64,000 bases of DNA from contig NZ_QXHU01000003.1 of assembly GCF_009663465.1 (NCBI RefSeq), forward strand, positions 124,001 to 188,000. Reading direction: 5' to 3'. The notes beneath the pieces are model-generated. The model was not told the origin of the DNA. It did not search any database and saw only the letters and a program-made list of their open reading frames with translations. Of this stretch, positions 1-9,192 are shown piece after piece; position 1 is the stretch's first letter; every line of letters starts with the position of its first letter. Origin of the DNA: Riemerella anatipestifer. Lineage in GTDB: Bacteria > Bacteroidota > Bacteroidia > Flavobacteriales > Weeksellaceae. A program made the position numbers and the translations under genes.

Positions 1-967
1 CTGCATCACTACTTGTAAACTTATGAAAACCTATTCTTTGTGGGTCTGCACACATATAAATATACTCATGTTTTTCAGCATTTAGCACTGCATCTACCGA
101 GTTTTTATCTGTTACACAAATAGGTCCAGGAGGAATACCAACATTAGCATAAGTATTGTATGGCGAAGGCGTTTTTAAATCTTTGTAATACACCCTTTTA
201 ATAACTTGATTAAAACCACTTGATTGGTTAATAGCATAAATCACTGTAGGGTCAGATTGTAGTTTCATACCCTTTCTATAACGGTTGAGGTATAGCCCTG
301 CAATGGTTTTCTGTTCATCTACCCTACCTCCAGATTCTTTATACACAATAGAAGCCAAAGCATAAATTTGATTTCTATCTAAACCTAATTTCTTTTCTTT
401 CTCTAGGCGTTCAGCGTTCCAAAAATCATTGTATTGTTTCTCAAAAACACCAAAGAACTCCTTCGGACTTACTGTCCAAAAAAACTGATAAGTATCTATA
501 AAGAAATACTTTTTTAAGTCTTCCGCTTCCGACAAACCTTTAGACTGAGCAATTTGATTAAACTCTTTTATAAAGGCTAATGAGTCCACCTCCGTTTTTT
601 TTGCTACACGCCCCATCATTTGGTAAACATTATCAAAAGCAATAATTCTAAAATTATCAGGCGACTGATTTCCTGCCTTTATCATATTTACCAAAGCGGT
701 ATTATCCATACCTTCGGTAATTTTATAGCGTCCCATATGGAAAAAACGATTCATATTTTTGCTCAATGCTACCTGCTTAAAACTTTCTTTATCTTTAAGA
801 TAAGGAGCAACAGAATCTAATATTTGTTCAAAATGAGCCTCTTTAGGGATATAGAAAACACCTTCTTTTGAAACATTATTTCCGTAGTATTTCTTATAAA
901 AACGGTACCCGAAATAACCACCCACCACAAGGACAACAGCAAATATAAATCCGATTATTTTTTTCAT
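1..967 (-). CDS. mltG: Endolytic murein transglycosylase MltG (C-terminus cut by window edge)
   Basis: Reading the minus strand from the ATG at 967 gives an uninterrupted frame to base 1. The protein starts with one membrane segment (KKIIGFIFAVVLVVGGYFGY) and continues into a YceG/MltG domain. The family's catalytic Glu lies in LASIVYKESGG, followed by GLYLNRYRKGMKLQSDPT and the GIPPGPICVTDKNS segment typical of the family. MltG cleaves nascent peptidoglycan strands on the periplasmic side of the inner membrane. About 322 residues are visible; only the last few tens appear to be missing. It lies 10 bp downstream of dapF on the same strand, so the two are probably cotranscribed and both serve the cell wall. 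Confidence 0.93.
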   Translation of the reverse strand, partial: MKKIIGFIFAVVLVVGGYFGYRFYKKYYGNNVSKEGVFYIPKEAHFEQILDSVAPYLKDKESFKQVALSKNMNRFFHMGRYKITEGMDNTALVNMIKAGNQSPDNFRIIAFDNVYQMMGRVAKKTEVDSLAFIKEFNQIAQSKGLSEAEDLKKYFFIDTYQFFWTVSPKEFFGVFEKQYNDFWNAERLEKEKKLGLDRNQIYALASIVYKESGGRVDEQKTIAGLYLNRYRKGMKLQSDPTVIYAINQSSGFNQVIKRVYYKDLKTPSPYNTYANVGIPPGPICVTDKNSVDAVLNAEKHEYIYMCADPQRIGFHKFTSSDA

Positions 968-977
968 TTTATGACTT

Positions 978-1739
978 CTAAATAGTTCCTTTAAAAACCT
1001 GCACCGCAGGACCTTCTAACCACACATTACAAAAGCCTACATCTTTCTTTTCAGCATAAACTTTGAGATTACCTCCCAGAGTTTTAATATTTACAGAATT
1101 TCTATTCTTATCCTGAATAAAAGACAATGCAGATGCCGTTACTCCTGTGCCACAGCTATAAGTCTCATCTTCCACACCTCGTTCATAAGTACGCACAAAA
1201 AGAGTTTCATCATCTATTTTTTCAACAAAATTAACATTGATACCTTCCTTCTGATATTTTTCAGAATATCTCACTTGTTTACCTTCTTTATAAACATCTA
1301 ACTTCTCTACCTCCGAAACAAATCTCACGTAATGAGGTGAGCCCGTATTAAGCACAAAATCAGACGCATCTCTACTGATATTAGAAACATCTATCATCTT
1401 AAGTTTTACCACATTTCCATTTACTTCAGCTTCGTGCAATCCGTCTATCGCATTGAAGGTACATTTATTTTCAAAAACACCTAAAAAATGTGCAAAAGCC
1501 ACCAAACAACGCCCGCCATTACCACACATCGTGCTTTCTGCTCCATCAGCATTATAATAGACCATTCTAAAATCAGTATCAGGACAATTTTCTAGCAAAA
1601 TAAGACCGTCTGCTCCCACCCCAAAACGTCTATGGCAAAGATGTGCTATATTTTCTTTGCTTTTATTAAAATTCATTTGGCGGTTATCCACCATAATAAA
1701 ATCATTACCAGTCCCTTGATATTTATAAAAAGTAAGCAT
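978..1739 (-). CDS. dapF: Diaminopimelate epimerase
   Basis: 253 residues, slightly short of the usual 260-280. DapF interconverts LL- and meso-diaminopimelate for lysine and peptidoglycan synthesis, in the cytoplasm. Both active-site cysteines are visible in their family motifs, MCGNGGRC near residue 72 and YSCGTGVTAS near residue 196. The N-terminal KYQGTGNDFIMVDNR motif sits at the very start, which supports the ATG at 1739. A TAnnTTTG promoter motif lies just upstream, and mltG follows after 10 bp. Nothing unusual is seen. Confidence 0.96.
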   Translation of the reverse strand: MLTFYKYQGTGNDFIMVDNRQMNFNKSKENIAHLCHRRFGVGADGLILLENCPDTDFRMVYYNADGAESTMCGNGGRCLVAFAHFLGVFENKCTFNAIDGLHEAEVNGNVVKLKMIDVSNISRDASDFVLNTGSPHYVRFVSEVEKLDVYKEGKQVRYSEKYQKEGINVNFVEKIDDETLFVRTYERGVEDETYSCGTGVTASALSFIQDKNRNSVNIKTLGGNLKVYAEKKDVGFCNVWLEGPAVQVFKGTI

Positions 1740-1757
1740 AAAGATATTTTAGTGTTG

Positions 1758-1784
1758 CAAATGTAGCCTTTTTATACCAATCAA
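1758..1784 (-). promoter_or_regulatory. Putative dapF-mltG promoter
   Basis: On the minus strand a TACATTTG box (1758-1765) is preceded, after 16 bp, by TTG (1782-1784). This resembles the Bacteroidota promoter TTG-N19-TAnnTTTG, with a somewhat short spacer. It lies about 20 bp before the dapF start. Confidence 0.5.
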
Positions 1785-2046
1785 CATAAAAATAAGATAA
1801 AACTAATGCTCACAAATTATAGCATTATTAAAATATGATATTATACTCATTTTCACAGACCTTGACACCAAACTAAATCAGAAAATAGTTCGTATGTGGA
1901 AAAACAATACTCTACCAAAGTGATATTAAAGGGGTAGAACTACCTAAAAACATAATTCTATTACCAATATCCTTTATTGTCTAAACTAAATTCTATTGAA
2001 GATTTTTTGGTAACGTAGGAATTGATGCTCCTATTCGCCACCAAAC

Positions 2047-2318
2047 ACTTCTTTCCCATTAGTTCAGAACCCAAATACTCCCAATTTAACCTAGTGGACT
2101 TGGTCTAGAACCTAGAACTCTTGGTTCAGAACGTCATTTACTTCCTAACGAACCTAGACGACTTGGTCTTTAGCTTAAATCACTTCCTATTTAACCTAGA
2201 CGACTTAGTCTAGAACCCAAAACACTTCCAACTTAACCTAGACGACTTTATATCTAACCCCAACCTCTTCCCAACGAACCTAGGCGACTTAGCCTAGAAC
2301 CCTAAATTCCCTCCTCGC
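2047..2318. repeat. Degenerate 21-bp-period intergenic repeat array (copy 1)
   Basis: About 13 consecutive units of 21 bp fill most of the 633-bp gap between dapF and the DUF5606 gene. Clear unit starts (AACCTAG or AACCC) occur at 2088, 2109, 2151, 2193, 2214, 2235, 2256, 2277 and 2298. Strong and weak units alternate, so the best copies recur every 42 bp. Several units contain the small palindrome CTAGAC-N6-GTCTAG. The shared core is CCTAGACGACTTNGTCTAG. Stop codons occur in the repeat frame on both strands, so it is not coding. The same consensus underlies the array at 36474-36704. The remaining gap (1786-2046) shows no gene. Confidence 0.8.
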
Positions 2319-2329
2319 TCTATTAAACA

Positions 2330-2362
2330 AAAAACTTTGCTAAGAGATTCAGCAAAGTTTTT
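2330..2362 (-). terminator. Intrinsic terminator after the ruvX-def-DUF5606 operon
   Basis: Inverted repeat AAAAACTTTGCT / AGCAAAGTTTTT with a 9-base loop, T-rich on the minus strand, 11 bp past the DUF5606 stop codon. Confidence 0.8.
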
Positions 2363-2372
2363 GTGATAGTGG

Positions 2373-2795
2373 TTATTTTTCTGTTTCGTTTTCTTCTTCT
2401 TTCACGAAGCTATTTGGTGTAATGTAGCCCGCCTTCTGCAGAAGGTTGTACCATTGTGCTAATTTTCTAATGTCGGACACATACACTCGCTCTGTATCAT
2501 AGGTCGGTAGAGATTTTAGCATAAATGCTCTAAGCTCTTCGTCCGAAGATTTATGGTTGATAGTTTGCTCGTAATTTTCGTTTTTAGCGATATTTTCAAA
2601 CACTTCGAACAATGGCACTTCTCTATCAAAACTGAACATTGCGATGTTATCCAAAAGACTTACCTGACTTGAGTTAGAAATGCTTAGCTTCTTCTTAGTG
2701 GTAATATCCTCTACAATGAACCCATTTCTAAGTTGAGAAACTAATTTATAAAGCCCTGGTTTTCCTGAAATTGAAATAATTTTTTCTAAAAGCAT
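2373..2795 (-). CDS. DUF5606 domain protein
   Basis: 140 residues matching, by recollection, the Bacteroidota-specific DUF5606 family. It opens with the family's LLEKIISISGKPGLYKLVSQ segment and has a C-terminal helix reading DIRKLAQWYNLLQKAGYI. It is probably cytoplasmic, with no signal peptide or membrane segment, and ends in an acidic tail. It is the third gene of the ruvX-def-DUF5606 run, 27 bp after def, an arrangement common in Flavobacteriia. The function is unknown; the operon suggests a housekeeping role near translation or repair. Confidence 0.8.
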   Translation of the reverse strand: MLLEKIISISGKPGLYKLVSQLRNGFIVEDITTKKKLSISNSSQVSLLDNIAMFSFDREVPLFEVFENIAKNENYEQTINHKSSDEELRAFMLKSLPTYDTERVYVSDIRKLAQWYNLLQKAGYITPNSFVKEEENETEK

Positions 2796-2822
2796 ATCTT
2801 CGTTTTTTATCTTTATTTTAAT

Positions 2823-3395
2823 CTATTTAGGGAATCTCATTTTGTAGCTTACGCTTACCTCTCCTGCCGATATTTTGTTGAGTTTCCCTTTCACTAATTT
2901 CTTTTTGAGCGCACTTAGTTTATCGGTAAACAGAATGCCCTCTATGTGGTCGTACTCGTGCTGTATAACTCTTGCTCTAATATCGGAGTAAGTTTCTGTA
3001 TGTTTTTTGAAATCCTCATCGTAATACTCTATCGTGATGGTGTCTTTCCTTTTAACATCTTCTCTTACTTCTGGTATAGAGAGGCAGCCTTCGTTAAACT
3101 TCCACTCCTCCCCTGTTTCTTCTAATATCTTGGCATTGATGAATACTTTTCTGAAATCTTTAAGCTCATTCGCAATATCTAAGTAGTCTTCGTCTTCTGC
3201 CAGTGGTCTTACATCTACAATAAAAAGTCTAATATCTAACCCTATTTGCGGTGCTGCAAGCCCTATCCCGTGAGCTCCTTCCATAGTTTCAAACATATTT
3301 TGGATAAGCTCCTTCAGATTAGGATAATCTGGGGTAATGTCTTGTCCTTTCTTCCTAAGTACAGGGTCGCCGTAGGCTCTTATTGGTAGTATCAT
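2823..3395 (-). CDS. def: Peptide deformylase
   Basis: 190 residues, normal length. It removes the formyl group from the initiator methionine of new proteins. All three metal and active-site motifs are present: GIGLAAPQIG near residue 44, EGCLSIPE (metal-binding Cys) near residue 103 and QHEYDHIEG (two His and the catalytic Glu) near residue 145. Its start codon overlaps the ruvX stop by 4 bp, implying translational coupling. Confidence 0.97.
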   Translation of the reverse strand: MILPIRAYGDPVLRKKGQDITPDYPNLKELIQNMFETMEGAHGIGLAAPQIGLDIRLFIVDVRPLAEDEDYLDIANELKDFRKVFINAKILEETGEEWKFNEGCLSIPEVREDVKRKDTITIEYYDEDFKKHTETYSDIRARVIQHEYDHIEGILFTDKLSALKKKLVKGKLNKISAGEVSVSYKMRFPK

Positions 3396-3805
3396 CTCTT
3401 TTGGTCTAAAAAATTTTGTAAAATTATGGTGGCACTTATTTTATCTATAAGTCCTTTTTCTTGTCTTTGTTTTTTGTTTTTCCCGCTTTGACTGATGAAA
3501 AAAGAAGCCATCTTGGAGGTAAATCTTTCATCTAAACGGCGGACTTCTATCTCTGGAAATTGAGTTTTGAACTTTTCTATAAATTCTAAGATAGAAGTTT
3601 CTACTTCAGAGACATTGCCCTTTAAATCCACGGGGTAGCCTACAACCACAGCTTCTACAACATTACTGCGGATATATTCGGATAAGAATAACAAAAGTTC
3701 TCCCGTTGGCACTGTGGCAAGCCCACTAGCGATGAGCTTCATATCATCTGTTGCCGCTATACCCGTGCGTGCTTTACCGTAATCTATGGCTAATATCTGT
3801 CCCAT
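3392..3805 (-). CDS. ruvX: Putative pre-16S rRNA nuclease / Holliday junction resolvase-like RuvX (YqgF)
   Basis: An RNase H-fold nuclease of the YqgF family, acting on pre-16S rRNA 5' ends and historically described as a Holliday junction resolvase. The N-terminal ILAIDYGKARTGIA carries the first catalytic Asp, with VVVGYPVDLKG in the middle and VRRLDERFTSKMA containing the conserved DER. The open frame extends to 3838. I prefer the internal ATG at 3805 because family members begin with MGQILAIDYG, giving 137 residues. It heads the operon with def and the DUF5606 gene. Confidence 0.9.
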   Translation of the reverse strand: MGQILAIDYGKARTGIAATDDMKLIASGLATVPTGELLLFLSEYIRSNVVEAVVVGYPVDLKGNVSEVETSILEFIEKFKTQFPEIEVRRLDERFTSKMASFFISQSGKNKKQRQEKGLIDKISATIILQNFLDQKR

Positions 3806-3918
3806 AAAGAGGTGCAAATTTAATGATTTTTTAAACATATTTAAACATCGATGGTATTTTTAAGCATATAAATCAAAACCCACCTGCCTATTCTCGGTAA
3901 AGTAAGACAAAATTTACT

Positions 3919-3986
3919 AACTTTGCGTTCGGCAACGCTTTAGAATAAAACTCTAGAGCGTTATCTTTGTTTTTAGCATACCTTTG
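3919..3986 (+). promoter_or_regulatory. Putative mfd promoter region
   Basis: Three TAnnTTTG boxes occur in the 160-bp gap upstream of mfd: TAACTTTG at 3919, TATCTTTG at 3962 and TACCTTTG at 3979. None has a clean TTG at 19 bp, so which one is used cannot be told from sequence. Confidence 0.4.
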
Positions 3987-4005
3987 TTATTATAGATTGA
4001 GTAAT

Positions 4006-7000
4006 ATGATTTTGTCCCCAATCCACGAAAGCCTTTTGCCTTTCCTTCTGAAACATCAATTTGGAAGCTCCATTTTGGAAGCCTTGCCCCAGCATCAGCA
4101 CATTTCAGTGAAGGGAATGGCGGGTTCTAGCCCAAGTTTAATCTGTGCCGAACTATTCCTCACCCGAAACCAACCTATCCTCCTTATAGTAGATGATAAA
4201 GAAGATGCCCACTACACCACTACAGAACTGGAAGAACTACTCGGCGAAGATAAGGTACTCTATTTCCCTGCCACCCACCTAGAGCCTTACCAAACCGAAA
4301 AAACACAAAATGCCAATTTGGTATTAAGAACCGAAGTGCTTAATCAGCTCAACGCCAATACAGAGCCAAAAGTTATTGTAGCCCACTACGCTGCCCTTTG
4401 TGAAAAGGTGCTTAAAAAGGAAGATTTTAAAGCCATTTCTCACCATATTAAGGTGGGCGACCAGCTAGATTTTGATTTTACAGGCGAACTATTGGAGCAA
4501 TTTAATTTTCACTTAACCGATTTTGTTTCCGAACCAGGAGAGTTTGCCGTAAGAGGCGGTATTGTAGATATATTCTCCTATGCCAATGATAAGCCTTATC
4601 GTATCACTTTTTTTGGCAACGAGGTAGAAAGCATCAAAACTTTTGATATTGAAACTCAACTATCCATAAGTAAGGTAGAAAGTCTGCAATTGGTTTCTAA
4701 TATGAATTTTGCAGTGCAAGGCACCAAAGTTCCGTTCCTAGACTTACTGCCAAAAGATAGCTTTATTGTTACTAAAAATGCCTATCTAGGACTTAACTAC
4801 ATCAGAGATTTTTACACAAAAGCAGAGGAAAAATATACCCAACTCAACTCCGACATCAAACATCAAAAACCCAACGAACTATTTATATCAGACGAGGTAT
4901 TTTTTAAAACCTATCAAAAGTTTAGAACAGTAGATTTTACCTCGCAATCGTTACAACTTCCTCAAGCTCCTTTTATTGAACTCAAACAAAACCCACAACC
5001 GAGTTTTAATAAGAATTTTGAACTCCTCATAGAAGACCTAGAAGAAAAACAAAAGCAAGGCTTTAATTTATGGATTTCATTTTCCTCCGAAAAACAAAAA
5101 GAACGACTGAAAAGTATTTTTGAAGATTTGGGAAGCGCCATTTCTTTTCAGTTTTTCAAATCGGAGCTGCATCAAGGGTTTATAGACCACCAGCACCAAA
5201 TCCTTGTCTATACCGACCATCAAATTTTTGATAGATACCAACGCTACCGAGCTAAGAACACTTTTGCAAAGTCGGAACAACTCACGCTTAAAGATTTAAT
5301 GTCTTTAAAAGTAGGCGACTACATTGCCCATATTGACCACGGCATCGGGAAGTTTATGGGACTGGTAAAGGTAAACAATGGTGGTAAAACTCAAGAATGC
5401 TTTAAATTAACTTACAAAAACGGAGATTTACTCTATGTAAGCATACACGCCCTGCATAAAATTTCTAAATATAATGGTGCCGAAGGTAAAGAAATTACAC
5501 TTTCCAAAATAGGCTCTCCTTCGTGGAAGAACCTCAAAAATAAAACGAAAGCCAAGGTTAAACAAATTGCATTTGACCTTATAAAACTTTACGCTAAAAG
5601 GAAAACCGCCAAAGGCTTCGCCTATACACCAGACACTTACCTCCAAAATGAATTAGAGGCTAGTTTTCTCTACGAAGATACTCCAGACCAAGAAAAGGCA
5701 ACGCTAGATGTTAAACGAGATATGGAAGCCGATACCATTATGGATAGGCTCGTCTGTGGTGATGTAGGATTTGGTAAAACCGAAGTGGCTATAAGAGCCG
5801 CCTTTAAAGCCGCTACAGATGGTAAACAAGTCGCTGTTCTTGTACCGACAACCATTTTGGCGTTTCAGCACTACCGAAGTTTTGCTGAAAGGCTTAAAGA
5901 TTTCCCTGTTAATATTTCGTACCTCAATCGTTTTCGTACAGCAAAACAAAAACGAGAAACCTTAGAGAAACTCGCCGAAGGTAAAATTGACATCATCATC
6001 GGTACCCACCAACTCGCCTCCGATAAAGTCAAGTTTAAAGATTTAGGGCTTCTCATTATAGACGAAGAACATAAGTTTGGAGTTTCTGTAAAAGATAAAC
6101 TTAAAACTTTAAAAGCAAATATAGATACTCTCACGCTTACCGCTACGCCTATCCCTAGAACACTACAATTTTCGCTAATGGCAGCGAGAGATTTATCCGT
6201 AATTAAAACACCTCCACCCAACAGACAACCTGTGGAAACTCAACTCATAGGTTTTGATGAGGAAATTATCAGAGATGCCATTTCTTACGAATTACAAAGA
6301 GATGGGCAGGTCTATTTCATCAATAATAGAATTGATAATTTAAAAGACATTGCGGGAATGATACAACGCCTCGTCCCCGATGCTAGAGTGATTACAGGAC
6401 ACGGACAAATGGACGGTAAGCAGCTAGAAGAAAACATATTAGACTTTATGGAAGGAAGGTATGATGTACTGGTTTCCACCACGATTGTGGAAAGTGGTGT
6501 AGATGTACCTAACGCCAATACTATCTTTATTAACGATGCCCAAAGGTTTGGTATGGCAGATGTCCACCAAATGCGTGGGCGAGTAGGAAGAAGCAACCGA
6601 AAAGCCTTTTGTTACCTCATTACACCACCTTTTGATATGGTAACTTCTGATGCCAGAAAACGCCTTGAAGCCATAGAGCAGTTTTCCGATTTAGGCAGTG
6701 GTTTCCAAATCGCAATGAAAGACCTTGAAATTCGTGGTGCGGGTGATTTGCTTGGTGCAGAACAAAGTGGATTTATCAACGAGATGGGTTTTGAAACTTA
6801 TCAAAAAATAATGCAAGAAGCACTAGAAGAACTACAAAACGATGCCGAGTTTGAAAGTCTTTTTGAAAACGAAGCAGACCGCAAAAAACTGTTCAAGTCT
6901 TCCAAAGATGTTAATATTGATACCGATTTGGAACTGATGCTACCCGACTCCTATGTAAGTAGCACAGAGGAGCGACTAAGCCTCTACCAAAAACTTTCAG

Positions 7001-7365
7001 AAATAAATAATAAAGAGGAGCTAAAACGCTTTGAGGCAGAACTAGAAGACCGTTTTGGTCCATTGCCAGAAGAAGCCATTAACCTACTAAAATCAGTGGA
7101 ATTAAAATGGCTAGCTGCAGCTATTGGTTTTGAAAAGATTATAATGAAAAATGGCATCTTCTTAGGCTATTTCCCTAGTAATCCGCAAGACAAATTTTAC
7201 CAAACCGAAAAGTTTAAAAAGATTATTCAGTATCTAAGCCAAAATCCTCAAAAGGCAAGTCTTAAAGAAAAACATTCGGCAGAGGGCAACCAGCTTATGA
7301 TGAGAAAAGAGCATATTAACGATGTAGATGAAGTGAATGAACTCCTACAAGCTATACTCAATTAA
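4006..7365 (+). CDS. mfd: Transcription-repair coupling factor
   Basis: Mfd removes stalled RNA polymerase and recruits UvrA to lesions. Domains in order: a UvrB-like N-terminal part; the RNA-polymerase-interacting CarD-like domain (VGDYIAHIDHGIGKFMGL, near residue 440); the SF2 translocase with Walker A GDVGFGKTE, Walker B DEEH, TATPIPRT and VSTTIVESGVDVP with QMRGRVGRS; and the C-terminal TRCF domain that occludes UvrA binding. The frame is open from a TTG at 3967. I choose the ATG at 4006 because MILSPIHESLLPFLLKHQ fits homologues, giving 1119 residues. It is monocistronic and ends in a shared terminator. Confidence 0.97.
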   Translation: MILSPIHESLLPFLLKHQFGSSILEALPQHQHISVKGMAGSSPSLICAELFLTRNQPILLIVDDKEDAHYTTTELEELLGEDKVLYFPATHLEPYQTEKTQNANLVLRTEVLNQLNANTEPKVIVAHYAALCEKVLKKEDFKAISHHIKVGDQLDFDFTGELLEQFNFHLTDFVSEPGEFAVRGGIVDIFSYANDKPYRITFFGNEVESIKTFDIETQLSISKVESLQLVSNMNFAVQGTKVPFLDLLPKDSFIVTKNAYLGLNYIRDFYTKAEEKYTQLNSDIKHQKPNELFISDEVFFKTYQKFRTVDFTSQSLQLPQAPFIELKQNPQPSFNKNFELLIEDLEEKQKQGFNLWISFSSEKQKERLKSIFEDLGSAISFQFFKSELHQGFIDHQHQILVYTDHQIFDRYQRYRAKNTFAKSEQLTLKDLMSLKVGDYIAHIDHGIGKFMGLVKVNNGGKTQECFKLTYKNGDLLYVSIHALHKISKYNGAEGKEITLSKIGSPSWKNLKNKTKAKVKQIAFDLIKLYAKRKTAKGFAYTPDTYLQNELEASFLYEDTPDQEKATLDVKRDMEADTIMDRLVCGDVGFGKTEVAIRAAFKAATDGKQVAVLVPTTILAFQHYRSFAERLKDFPVNISYLNRFRTAKQKRETLEKLAEGKIDIIIGTHQLASDKVKFKDLGLLIIDEEHKFGVSVKDKLKTLKANIDTLTLTATPIPRTLQFSLMAARDLSVIKTPPPNRQPVETQLIGFDEEIIRDAISYELQRDGQVYFINNRIDNLKDIAGMIQRLVPDARVITGHGQMDGKQLEENILDFMEGRYDVLVSTTIVESGVDVPNANTIFINDAQRFGMADVHQMRGRVGRSNRKAFCYLITPPFDMVTSDARKRLEAIEQFSDLGSGFQIAMKDLEIRGAGDLLGAEQSGFINEMGFETYQKIMQEALEELQNDAEFESLFENEADRKKLFKSSKDVNIDTDLELMLPDSYVSSTEERLSLYQKLSEINNKEELKRFEAELEDRFGPLPEEAINLLKSVELKWLAAAIGFEKIIMKNGIFLGYFPSNPQDKFYQTEKFKKIIQYLSQNPQKASLKEKHSAEGNQLMMRKEHINDVDEVNELLQAILN

Positions 7366-7370
7366 ATGAA

Positions 7371-7402
7371 AATGCCTCAGAATATTCTGAGGCATCTTTT
7401 TA
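7371..7402. terminator. Bidirectional terminator between mfd and yceI
   Basis: Perfect inverted repeat TGCCTCAGAAT / ATTCTGAGGCA followed by a T run on the plus strand and preceded by A-rich sequence. It lies between convergent genes. Confidence 0.85.
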
Positions 7403-7421
7403 ACCTTTAAAAAAGTAATAT

Positions 7422-8081
7422 TTATTTTAATTGAGAAGCATCTATACTCACATGTACAGTTACTTCGTTTTTAATAACTCCATTAGCCACAGGCATTTGG
7501 AATTTAACTCCAAAATCTTCTCTCTTAATATCGGTAGGTTCAGTTTTAATGCTTACTTTGCCTTCCTCCACCTTTACATTAGCTTTAAATTGTACCGGTT
7601 TTGTAATTCCTTTAATGGTAAGATTACCATCTAAAAGAGTGTTATAATCTCCTTCGGTAGCTTCTGTAACCTTAGTGATTTCAAAAGATGATGTTGGGAA
7701 TTTTTCTACCTCAAAGAAATCCTCATTCTTAAGATGACCATCTAATTTAGCTGATTTCTCTGCATCATCTGTAATATCTCTATTGGCTAAAGTATTCATA
7801 TTCGCCACGAATTTCCCACTCTCTAGCTTTCCGTCTTTTACAGTAATTTCTCCACTTTCAAATTTAATATCTCCAAAGTGACTGGTATTATCAGATTTCA
7901 CCACCTTATAGCCTTTCCACTCTATCTTACTGGTTGCTGTATCTAAGACATATGCTTGTCCTTCGTTGGTAGTAGTAACTTCATTAGACTCACTAGTAAG
8001 AGGTTTATCTTTTCCACAAGAGTTTAATGTTAACAACCCTACGCTTGCAGCCACTAATAAACTTAAAATGTTTTTCTTCAT
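7422..8081 (-). CDS. YceI family lipoprotein
   Basis: 219 residues. The N-terminus is a lipoprotein signal with lipobox LTLNSCGKD (Cys about residue 22). The rest is a YceI-like lipocalin fold that begins YVLDTATSKIEWKGYKVVKS and contains the family's LTIKGITKPVQFKANV strand pair. YceI proteins bind isoprenoid or other lipids in the periplasm; the ligand here is unknown. It lies alone between the mfd terminator and the two-component operon. Confidence 0.88.
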   Translation of the reverse strand: MKKNILSLLVAASVGLLTLNSCGKDKPLTSESNEVTTTNEGQAYVLDTATSKIEWKGYKVVKSDNTSHFGDIKFESGEITVKDGKLESGKFVANMNTLANRDITDDAEKSAKLDGHLKNEDFFEVEKFPTSSFEITKVTEATEGDYNTLLDGNLTIKGITKPVQFKANVKVEEGKVSIKTEPTDIKREDFGVKFQMPVANGVIKNEVTVHVSIDASQLK

Positions 8082-8159
8082 TGTGCTTTGTATTTATGAT
8101 ATTAGAATAGGGCTAATGTAAGACTTTTTGCTCAAACCTGCAAACAAACGGTTCTTATG

Positions 8160-9191
8160 CTAAGCCTTATCTAAGGTAAAAATAAAGCTGGCTCCATTCA
8201 AATAGACGCTTTTAGCCTCTATACTTTGCCCGTGTGCTTCTAAAATATGCTTTACAATGGCTAATCCCAAACCAGAACCTCCTTCCCTTCTGTTTCGACT
8301 ACTCTCTACACGGTAAAAACGTTCAAAAACACGAGGAAGTATCTCTGGTTTTATCCCCATACCGTTGTCTTTGACCTCTACCACCGCCTTATCTCTATGA
8401 ACCGAAGTAACGACTTCTACCACCGCTTTCTCTCTATTAGCATAATGTATTGCATTAGAAACTAAATTGAGTAAAACTTGTGATATTTTTTGTTTATCTG
8501 CCAAAACCCATATAGCTCCACTACTTTTAAGGCTTAGTTGTGTCCCTTTCTTTTGAGCTTCTATATCTAAAAAATCAAAGATTTCTTTCACCAAAGTATT
8601 GATGTCAAATCTCACAAATTCAAGGGTTATTTCGCCACTTTCAAAGCGGTTAATCATATCCAAATCTTTAACGATATTCATCAATCTATCTAAAGATTTA
8701 TCTATACGATGCAGATATTTATCTCTTATCTCTAAGTCCTCTACACCGCCATCTATCAGAGTTCCCACATAACTCTGTATAGAAAATAGTGGCGTTTTGA
8801 GTTCGTGTGATATATTGCCTATGTACTCTTTACGGTAACGTTCCATCTCCTTCATCATATCAATTTCTGAACTTGCCTTTTCGCTAAGTCCAGAAATTCG
8901 TTCGCCTAGTTCTTTAAAATTGATATTCTCGTCTTCGGTAGCAATTTCATCTGGTAGAATAGTAGAGATTTGCCTTATCTTTTCTTTACCATAAAACCTA
9001 AATAAAAAACTAACAATAGCATAATTGATAAAGAATATAACCGACAACACAAAAAACAATACAATAATAAAATTGGTATTATAAAACCAATCTTTGGTCT
9101 TTACATATTCAAACGCAAAAACCACCAACCCCATAGCCCCTGTAAGGCATAAAGATGCTATAATACTAAGCGAATTAGGCTTCATTTTCAC
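8160..9191 (-). CDS. Sensor histidine kinase, PhoR-like
   Basis: 343 residues. Two membrane segments near residues 9-27 and 41-64 are followed by a linker and a HisKA domain with the phosphoacceptor His in NISHELKTPL (about residue 129). A HATPase domain follows, with N box NLVSNAIHYA, G1 VKDNGMGI and G2 GGSGLGLAIV. There is almost no extracytoplasmic domain between the membrane segments, so it probably senses membrane or internal cues. It starts 1 bp after the response regulator stop, so the pair is cotranscribed. A phosphate-type role is inferred from the PhoB-like partner and the upstream direct repeats. Confidence 0.9.
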   Translation of the reverse strand: MKMKPNSLSIIASLCLTGAMGLVVFAFEYVKTKDWFYNTNFIIVLFFVLSVIFFINYAIVSFLFRFYGKEKIRQISTILPDEIATEDENINFKELGERISGLSEKASSEIDMMKEMERYRKEYIGNISHELKTPLFSIQSYVGTLIDGGVEDLEIRDKYLHRIDKSLDRLMNIVKDLDMINRFESGEITLEFVRFDINTLVKEIFDFLDIEAQKKGTQLSLKSSGAIWVLADKQKISQVLLNLVSNAIHYANREKAVVEVVTSVHRDKAVVEVKDNGMGIKPEILPRVFERFYRVESSRNRREGGSGLGLAIVKHILEAHGQSIEAKSVYLNGASFIFTLDKA

Positions 9192-9192
9192 C

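Noticed and set aside
620-820. 66-residue plus-strand ORF
   Set aside because: Lies antisense within mltG and looks like a shadow.
2047-2318. Decayed repeat-protein gene on the minus strand (14-codon period)
   Set aside because: Stop codons fall inside the repeat unit itself in this frame, so the unit never was a coding repeat; the related array at 36474 has a different translation.
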